Of a DNA stretch of 27,462 bases, positions 19,960 to 27,462 are shown one piece after another. The position numbers and the translations under genes are program-made. The DNA lies in NCBI GenBank assembly GCA_002245135.1, contig NGBS01000078.1, forward strand, positions 1 to 27,462, written 5' to 3'. The stretch comes from Proteromonas lacertae. Taxonomy: Eukaryota > Sar > Bigyra > Opalinata > Proteromonadidae. Positions within the stretch are counted from its first letter, which is position 1. Each line of letters begins with the position of its first letter. The notes below the pieces were generated by a model. The model was given only the letters and a program-made list of their open reading frames with translations, was not told where the DNA came from and ran no database searches.

Positions 19960-21199
19960 ATGAAATTTCTTTCATTTCTTCTCATATACTTTTTAGTTCT
20001 TCATGTCTGTCATGTATTTCTTTATCATTTATTATGTATATTAGGGAGACGCTAATAAAGTGACTGTAAAGCTTTATTATGAAGTATTTCCAAAAGGCTG
20101 TCAAAATTATATCAATAACTGTTTAGACCCATTCAATTCTCATGCTGATTTAATGAAAATAGCCAATTTTTCTTTCTACCCTTTTGGAATGTCAAAAGTC
20201 ATTTCAAGAAACCCTCCTCAGTTTTCATGTCAACAAGGTCCTGAAGAATGTCTCGGAAACAAAATAGAAGCATGTGTTATAACAAAGAATCAATTTGATG
20301 TTTGGTTTCCTTTTGTAGCATGTATGGAAAGTTATTCAACATCAATGATTGATCATGTTGATGATTGTGCTAAGAAAGTGTCATTAGATGGTGATTTGAT
20401 CATGAAATGTGCTGAATCTTCAGAAGGTGATAATCTTCTATTAGATATGGCAGATTCAACTCCATCAGAAACGTCATATGTCCCTTGGGTAGTAATTAAT
20501 GATAGACCTGTTGGTACTGATATATACGAAATAGTAGAAAGAGTATGTGATGAATATGAAGGTAAAGATAAGCCAGAATCATGTAAAACATTCAAATGTT
20601 CAAGTCCTGATAGTTACAATAGAGTAAAGAAACACACATTAGAAGTATATATAGAATCATTATGTCCAGATTGTATGAGATATATTGATGTTCTTAATAC
20701 AGTGTATAATGACAAAGAAATAATGAATTATTTAAATATTTCATTAGTTCCTTTTGGTAATGGTAAAATAATATCAGAAAATCCAATTAACATAAAGTGT
20801 CAACATGGTGAAAGGGAATGTAAAGGTGATGAAATATTAGGATGTGCTATACATCATAACAATTATGATTTTAATAAGTATTATCCATTTGTTGATTGTT
20901 TAGAAGATTATTATTATGATATGGTAAATGAAAGTAATATAATTACATGTAGTAAAGAGACTAAGTTGAATTTCCATGATATATTGAATTGTATGCATTC
21001 TAATGAAAGCGCAATTATTCATTTACATAATGGTAAAATTACACCAGAGCACAAGACAGTACCTCATATTTTATTTGATGGAAAACATATTGATGAATAT
21101 GATAATATTTATGATTATATTTGTCCATTAATTCCAGATCCAAAACCAAAGTCATGTAATGAGTTGATGAATAAGAAGAAGAAAATGAGGAGGAATTGA
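19960..21199 (+). CDS. Secreted tandem GILT-like thiol reductase
   Basis: GILT enzymes reduce protein disulfides in acidic lysosomes or phagosomes. The first exon (19960-20013) encodes a signal peptide (MKFLSFLLIYFLVLHVCH). A 31-nt intron (20014-20044) follows, then GDANKVTVKLYYE. Total 402 residues. There are two GILT domains. Domain 1 (about residues 24-190) keeps the signature CQQGPEEC-G-K---CVI, but its active site reads EVFPKGC, so the first Cys of CxxC is missing. Domain 2 (about 200-385) has the intact SLCPDC active site and the signature CQHGERECKGDEILGCAI. Several other cysteines are conserved. The tail is KKKKMRRN. Domain 1 may thus have become a structural or substrate-binding unit (inference). 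In a phagotrophic protist the likely job is digestion of prey proteins. Confidence 0.87.
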
Positions 21200-21357
21200 A
21201 AGTAGAAGAGTTGTTTTTTCTTTAATATGAATAATTTAATCTATTCATTCATACTATATATTATGTTTTCTTTTTTTAATTCTTTTTTTTGTGTATTTTA
21301 AATTCTACATAATATAAAAATAACAAAAAGAATATATTATATTATTTATAAATATAA

Positions 21358-24300
21358 CTAATAATTTCCATATAACAACAACATACTTTCTTCTTTTTTA
21401 CAATTTTTCATTCCTATTCTCTTTATACTTTCACTTTCATTCAATCTTCTAGGTATTTTTCTTGGTCTTTCACAAAATCTATGTATTACAAAGTATTCAT
21501 TCTACAATATACATGATTTAAATAATATAATATATTTATACTTCTTTTAAATATGTTCTACCTATTTTCAACACTTTATATTCATTTTTAATTGTTGATT
21601 GAAAGAGAGGAGTATAAATATCTGATGTATTTGTTATATAATCAACTTCTCTATATTGATTCTTCTTTTCATACACTTCTGTTACTAAATTCTCATCATT
21701 ATTTACTAATGTAATTGTCATTTGATTCTTACCATCTTCTGTCTTGTATTTTGTGTATAAACAAAACAAAATTGATATATTATCCTTTTCTTCTTCTGTA
21801 ACATTCAATAAAGTTGTATTAATTCCTTCCAATATTGAAATAATTGGGTTGATAGAGAAGAATGTACTTGATACAACATTCAGTAATAATCTCTTTATAA
21901 TGTCTTTGATTGTCTTCTTTTTATCATTGATAATTATATAAAACAATCCATCATAAGGCAATTGTTCATCAGTTTTAATATCCAATAAATTGCTTAATTC
22001 ATTATTATAAAAATAAAAATAATGTAAAGATTTAGTGTAAAAACTAACTGGAATTGGATTATTTGTTTTATTAAAACATGGATAAAATATATTCAAATGC
22101 TTCAGTGTATGTAATACTAAAGATTTGGATGAGAATTGGTTGGATTTTCTACCATCTTCTCTATTTGAAAGTAAGATCTTATCATATTGTGAAAAATATT
22201 GTGACAACTGCTTATCTATTATTTTTTCTGACTGTAATTTATAATAATTTGCTTTAAACAACGAATCTTTTGAAACATAATCATTTCTATTCTCCATAAA
22301 CCATTTATGATTCTTCATCTGCTGTAATGTCATTCTTTTAGATGGATCAAACTCAATCAATCCTTCCAATAAACCATTTACTGTTTCTCCACGACTTTTA
22401 TTCTTCTTTATTCTATATTTACCTTCTCCAATACATTGCAATAGAGTAATTTTACTATCTTTTCTTTCAAATGGTAATTCATTATAAAGTGTTTGATATA
22501 ATGTTATTCCTAAAGCCCACATATCACTTTCTCTTGTATAACCACTTTTACCTGTTAATATTTCAGGACTTGTGAATAATGGAGTACTTTGAAAATTATT
22601 GTAAGTATGTTCAATACTTTCATAAGATGAACAACCAAAATCACACAATTTTGCCATACTTAACACATTAAAAACAACATTTGATGGTTTAATATCTTGA
22701 TGAATAATACCAAATGAGTGTAAATATTCTAATCCTTTGATAATGTCATAAAAACATTCTACAATCATAGTATCACTAATTGGTAAATAATTGATATATT
22801 CAGCAAGACTTCCACTAGGTAAATATTCTTCAACTAATATTACACTACTATTCTCTTCAATTAGAACTTCATATAAATGAATTAAATTAGGATGTTGTAA
22901 ATGTTTCATTATTTCAAATTCTTTTTTGGCTAATTCAATATTGGTTTTACTTGATTTTGTTAATTTCATTGCATATAATTGTGATGTTTTTGTATTTTGT
23001 ACTAAATTTACTCTTCCACAACCACCTTCACCTAGTTTCCATAAAATACGATATTCATTCATATATTTTTCACAATCATCTTTATTAAAACGTGTTAGTT
23101 TACAATGGACTGCTAAACTATTCAAATTAATTCTATTTACCCAAGAATGAGTTTTTATATTTCCACATAATTCTTCAACTAGTAAATTATTTTCAAATTT
23201 CTCTAATATCGTTTGAAGAAATTGGTTCTTTCTATAAATCATTAATTCTAATGGCAGAATCCAAAATATTGCTTCATCACTATCAACAATAATATCAAAG
23301 AATTCTGGAATATCAAATATCAATGATATACAACCAAAGAATATTGGATTTTCTGTAATTGGTATTGTTGATATACCTCTTGCATCTTCTCTTTTAACTC
23401 TTCCTTTTATAACTAAGTAACATGTTGTAGGAAACTACAATAATTAAATAAAAATAGTAAAATATAAAATAAATACTTCTCCTTTTTTAACAATATAATC
23501 TCCTTTCTTTCGAATGATTATATTTGGTTCAGTATCCATTGGATTCTATATATTTTCATATAAAACAGAAAAATAATACTAATGGAACGTACAAACCAGT
23601 TCTATTGAAAAATGTTTCAAGTTCATCAATAAAATCAGGATTATATTTGTTTATAATTGGTATATAATATTTCCTATTGAATTCATTGATATTGATTGTT
23701 TTTAAGGTTCTAGAAGTCATAATTTCTAAACAATGAAATGTAGTCATCATTCTTTTGATATATAAATTGAATTCTGGATAATTGTTATATACGTGAAGAA
23801 CTAAATCATTTTCAATAAAACTATAAATAACATTAAATAAATATTCAATAAATTATAATTTATACTGTACTCTACATTTAGTTAATGTAATTAAAGCAGG
23901 ATGTTGAGTTCTAAAGTTAAAAACATATCCAATTCCAAGCAAAAAGTTATTACTGGATGATAAAGAAGATCTAATTAGAATATTATCGTTAAATTTCATT
24001 TCTGTTATTGATAAAAATTCACCTTCATCAATTATATAACCACACTTCTTTATATCACCAACATCTACGCCTGGTTCTAATACTCTTGTTTCACTGTGTT
24101 GTATAAAGTAATCAACAATGTAATAAGGAAATCCCCAGGCAGATTCATCATATTTCTTACCAAAAGTAAATGCTGTTAACCATTTGGCTATCTTAATCTA
24201 TTCAATAATCACAAAACTATTAAACTTTTGAATTAGGTAGATGAGCTTTTATATATTGATTTACTACGCTTTCATAACTTGGAGTGATATTTGATTTATC

Positions 24301-24419
24301 TTCCTTTTCTTCTGATTTTTTATCATTGAGTGTCCATTCTGATATCTAATGAGATAAATTAGGATAAATACTTCAGATGCAGTAACAAATGATATAGACG
24401 CTGTAGAATATATATTCAT
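21358..24419 (-). CDS. Protein kinase with N-terminal cyclic-nucleotide-binding-like domain
   Basis: Seven exons give 948 residues with an open frame. Introns: 24346-24371 (26 nt), 24198-24225 (28), 23821-23865 (45), 23546-23579 (34), 23435-23476 (42) and 21502-21541 (40). The N-terminal third has a cNMP-domain-like region (IIIRKKGDYIVKKGE, then TCYLVIKGRVKREDA) without the phosphate-binding GE-AL...RAA cassette, so nucleotide binding is doubtful. The kinase domain begins WKLGEGGCGRVNLVQ and has YAMKL (ATP lysine), HQDIKPSN (near 22690), CDFG, SPEIL and DMWALGITLYQ. The subdomains resemble CAMKK/LKB1-upstream-type kinases. The catalytic loop is HQD instead of HRD, a non-RD form. About 250 residues of unrecognised sequence follow, with EEEKDNISILFCLYTKYKTED near 21800. 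A regulatory, not activity-linked, start domain is inferred. Confidence 0.84.
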
Positions 24420-24516
24420 TCAAATAGAATTTCGTGTTTTTCAAAATAGATTCTCAAAATAGGGTTTGATTTTTCAATGATTTTTCGTTTCAATAACCAA
24501 TTTTTTTAAAACATAA
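24420..24516. promoter_or_regulatory. 97-bp divergent promoter (kinase / Hsp70-like gene)
   Basis: This head-to-head spacer holds homopurine/homopyrimidine-like runs (TTTTTTTAAAA before the Hsp70-like start). No heat-shock element (nGAAn arrays) could be seen with confidence. Confidence 0.4.
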
Positions 24517-27462
24517 ATGTCAGATACAGGACAAATCACTATAGCTGGGATAGATTTCGGTGGAATAGAGATTGTTTTATCCAGGAGCACATTTTCTAAT
24601 AATAAAATATCACCAATTGAAATAATAGAAAATTCTTATTCACAGAAGAAAACCAAGTATAAAAATATATATAAATTATGTTGTTAATAGAGTTGGAATA
24701 TGTTTTTCAGAGTATAAGACGCTCATTGGTAGAGATGGTTACATCTCTTCAGCAAAATACTACAACAGAAAAATTGAGCCACCCAAAACAAATATATTTG
24801 TAAAAGATTGGCAAATGTCTATTAAACTGATGGATCAACAAATACAAATAAATGGTGTTTATAGCACATGTTACATACTTTTTCTACATTATATGTATGA
24901 ATTTATAAAAAAAACCTCAATATATTGCGTTATCTATCCCATCTTATTATTCAATGGAACAAATAATCAGGGTTGTATCTTTATATAATTTTTTACCAAG
25001 AGCAAATCTTTTAGTATTACCTGAATATATTTCAAATGTTCTGAACTACTGTTTTTGTAATCCAATTCGAAATGAAGGTGAATCAAAAATATAGTAATAG
25101 TTGATGTTGGCTATACCTATGCTTCTTCAACATTAATTAAATTAAAACGTAATTCATGTGAAATATTATCTCATAATTATACTAGAAATATAGGTGGTGA
25201 AGAAATAGATAAACTTATAATGGAATATATTAAAAACCATTTAAAAAAGAATATAATATAAATTCAATATCTCCAAGGAATGAAGTAAATATATTACACA
25301 AAATGATTGAAGCGAAAGAGAAATTATCAGCAGAAGGAGCAATGTCAATAGAAGTTACGTTCGAGAATTTAATCGAGAATAGTGACGATGATATTGTGAT
25401 TAAATTTACAGTACAACAGCTGAATGAGATAATAAAGACGTTTCACAGAATCTAAGCAAGATATTTGAAAGTTCATTATTCCAAAAATTGAATAAAAATG
25501 AGATGGAAAACTTAGAATTTGTATTGTTGGTGGAACAATGAGAATTTATTTACAAAACAATTAAAGATGTTTATCAAAGATATATATAATAATAATAGAA
25601 ATTTAAACTTTACAATGAATATGGATGAAAGTGTAGCTTATGGAAATGTATGCTTTGCTTATCAATGCTTAAAGTATTGGAATTTCATGTTTAGTGATTT
25701 AACTGGTTCAAATATCAATGAGAATATTGCTAATGCAATAAATAAAAGAGAAAGATGTGATGCAATATTTCAAGTGCTCAGCAATTAATTGACCAATTGA
25801 ATCATTATAATGAAATAGCAAATCAAAGAAACAATTTAGAAAGTAAAATGTATATAAATATATATTTCATTTAACTTATATATAGTTATAAAGTCCAAAC
25901 ATTTAGCTGAAAATAATGACAGACAGAAGATAATATTAGACAAATTACATCCGTTTCAAGAGTTCAATGATAAAGTAAGTACTAACATAACAAAACTGCA
26001 AAAGAATAAAAGAATAGATAATTTAATAGATAGAATTAATGAGAATAGATCATTATCATTGACACCTGAAAGTACAGATGATAGTGAAAGTTCTTATAGT
26101 TCTGTAGTATCATCATCATCTTATTCAACTTCTTCATCTACAACAACTGTTAATACAGCATTAACACATTCAACAAGATCAAAGAGAAAGAGTAATGAGT
26201 CTAACGGTATTATAAACAATAACAATGATGTTAAACCTGTTTGTTGCTCATTATTAGAAGCTGGATATGATATTATTGATGGTATTTTAAAATCAAAAGC
26301 TGCATCTCCACAATCAATAACATCTCAACATAATATTAAGAAAGATGAATCACCAATATCTCATCATTCTGATAAATCAAAGAAATTGAATGATTTATCA
26401 TTATCATCATTAGAGAATTCAGTAGAAGAAGAAGAAGATAATGATAAATTATTATCTACACCACAATTAGAAAAAGAAAAATCAAAAAAGATAATAAAGA
26501 AAAAGAAAATCAAGAATCACCTAAATCACATAATTCTAACAAATCTAAACAATCAGAAAAGTTTATCATTATCTCCATCATTAGAAAATACATTAGAAGA
26601 AGATAATAGTCATAAATCAACACCTAGGAAGAAAGAAGAAGAAGAACCAACTTCATTACCATTATCATCATTGAAAGAAGCGATGCATGATGTTATTTAC
26701 GATGTTATAATGAAGAATGAAGATAAATTAAATGATTCAATCAGTATACCATCTGGTTCAATATCTGAAGATTCATTCATCAATTCAAACACTAACAGTC
26801 CAGTAGTGAATCTTCCAAATATCAAATTTCCATCAAATCTATCAACATCATTGAGTAGTTCAGCTGCAAATACGAATAACAATAATACTAATGACAATTC
26901 AAACAAATCAATTGAAGAAAATCCAGAGGAGAAAGTAGAGATTGAAAATACTCCATTTGTAACTAAGAGAAAGACTTATTATCTTCACAGAAGAGTGATT
27001 CTAAACCATATATAAGCCCAAGTAATGATGATGATGATACAACTTTAACAGGAATGAATGAAAACTTAACATTCTCAGATAATAGTAATAATAAATAAAA
27101 ACAACACAACTAAAACCACTGCTGAAACTGAATCAACATTATCTTTAGTAAAAGAAGGATTAAGTGGTATGAGAAGTAATTCATCATCTAATTCATTTAA
27201 TTCTCCAACTACTCCTTCTCCACAACCACAACTACAACAATCATCAAATATCAAACCAAATAATATGTTATTACCACCAACAGAACCTCAAAGAAATGAT
27301 ATATTACAACCACCACCACAACAGCAGAATAAATTAAACTCTTTAGAAATTCTTTATTAAATAGAAATAGTAATGTAATTACTCCATCATCAACATCCTC
27401 TGAATCAACAGTTGGTAATGAAACAACATTAGCTGAGATTCATCATAACTTACAGTCACCAA
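24517..27462 (+). CDS. Divergent Hsp70/Hsp110-like protein with long Ser/Asn-rich tail (runs off the window)
   Basis: The start MSDTGQITIAGIDFGGIEIV matches the Hsp70 phosphate-1 loop region (IDLGTTYS), but the Thr residues are lost. A 34-nt intron (24657-24690) joins to VGICFSEYKTLIGRDGYISS, the TPSVVAF...LIG segment. Later landmarks are IALSIPSYYSMEQ, IVDVGYTYASS (phosphate 2), IGGEEIDKLI, ICIVGGTMRI (adenosine loop) and MNMDESVAYGN. A lid-like helix ends NLESKM, then a 36-nt intron (25850-25885). After about 26030 a tail rich in Ser, Asn, Asp and Lys continues past the window end. The frame is broken by about ten single-base indels from 24907 on, often in A runs, while homology continues each time; these look like sequencing errors. 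ATP-loop changes suggest a non-canonical, perhaps co-chaperone-like role (inference). Confidence 0.75.

Noticed and set aside
25078-25094. A possible 17-nt intron in the Hsp70-like gene (GTGAATC...ATATAG)
   Set aside because: Removing it would restore the frame. However, the shortest well-supported intron here is 25 nt, and the surrounding region has many single-base indels in A runs, so a missing A is simpler.
1-27462. Programmed ribosomal frameshifting at stop codons, as in Euplotes
   Set aside because: The breaks share no slippery motif, go in both directions, often lie away from stops, and are confined to the window ends.
1-27462. Ciliate-like reassignment of TAA/TAG
   Set aside because: Genes end cleanly at TAA and TAG, and homology resumes in a different frame after internal stops instead of reading through them.

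Overview
This is a strongly A+T-rich nuclear window from a free-living-type protist. The gene set is clearly eukaryotic: TRM13, a UBXN7-like UAS-UBX protein, MINPP, a bHLH factor, GILT, a C2HC zinc-finger protein, a protein kinase, an Hsp70 relative and kinesin debris. The standard genetic code fits, with TAA, TAG and TGA all used as stops. Genes are cut by about 30 very small GT-AG introns, mostly 25-50 nt and usually starting GTAT. I cannot name the species. bHLH, GILT and PDCD4-like sequences together would fit an amoebozoan-like or other flagellate/amoeboid lineage, but this is inference.

Layout. (1) 1-7351 is a compact, intron-rich housekeeping block: TRM13 (-, cut by the window edge), UBXN7-like (+), a tiny PDCD4-motif gene (+), secreted MINPP (-), bHLH factor (-), and WD-propeller-like coding sequence (+) in two pieces. 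(2) 7352-16945 is an accessory, intron-poor island: a BTB-BACK-Ig-SPRY gene; an inverted, about 99% identical copy of its promoter and first 460 coding bases; a kinesin fragment between the two; and a very large Crinkler/RHS-type gene. That gene reads as two open frames 38 bp apart, but a 38-nt GTATTA...AATAG intron joins them in phase. The predicted protein has 1723 residues: two SPRY-like domains, NTPase module 1 with a coiled-coil insertion, NTPase module 2, and a nuclease-like C-terminus. It is the most interesting object here. (3) 16946-27462 is intron-rich again: ZNF474/ZC2HC1-like protein (-), an unrecognised coiled-coil protein (-), secreted tandem GILT (+), a kinase with an N-terminal cyclic-nucleotide-binding-like domain (-), and a divergent Hsp70/Hsp110-like gene with a long Ser/Asn-rich tail (+, runs off the end).

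Four head-to-head gene pairs have start codons only 36-97 bp apart, so short bidirectional promoters are common. Spliced gene models in the middle of the window are open without correction. The genes in the first 3.3 kb and last 2.6 kb instead need repeated single-base corrections, which looks like residual sequencing error near contig ends more than gene decay. No tRNA, rRNA, CRISPR array, LTR element or complete transposon was seen.
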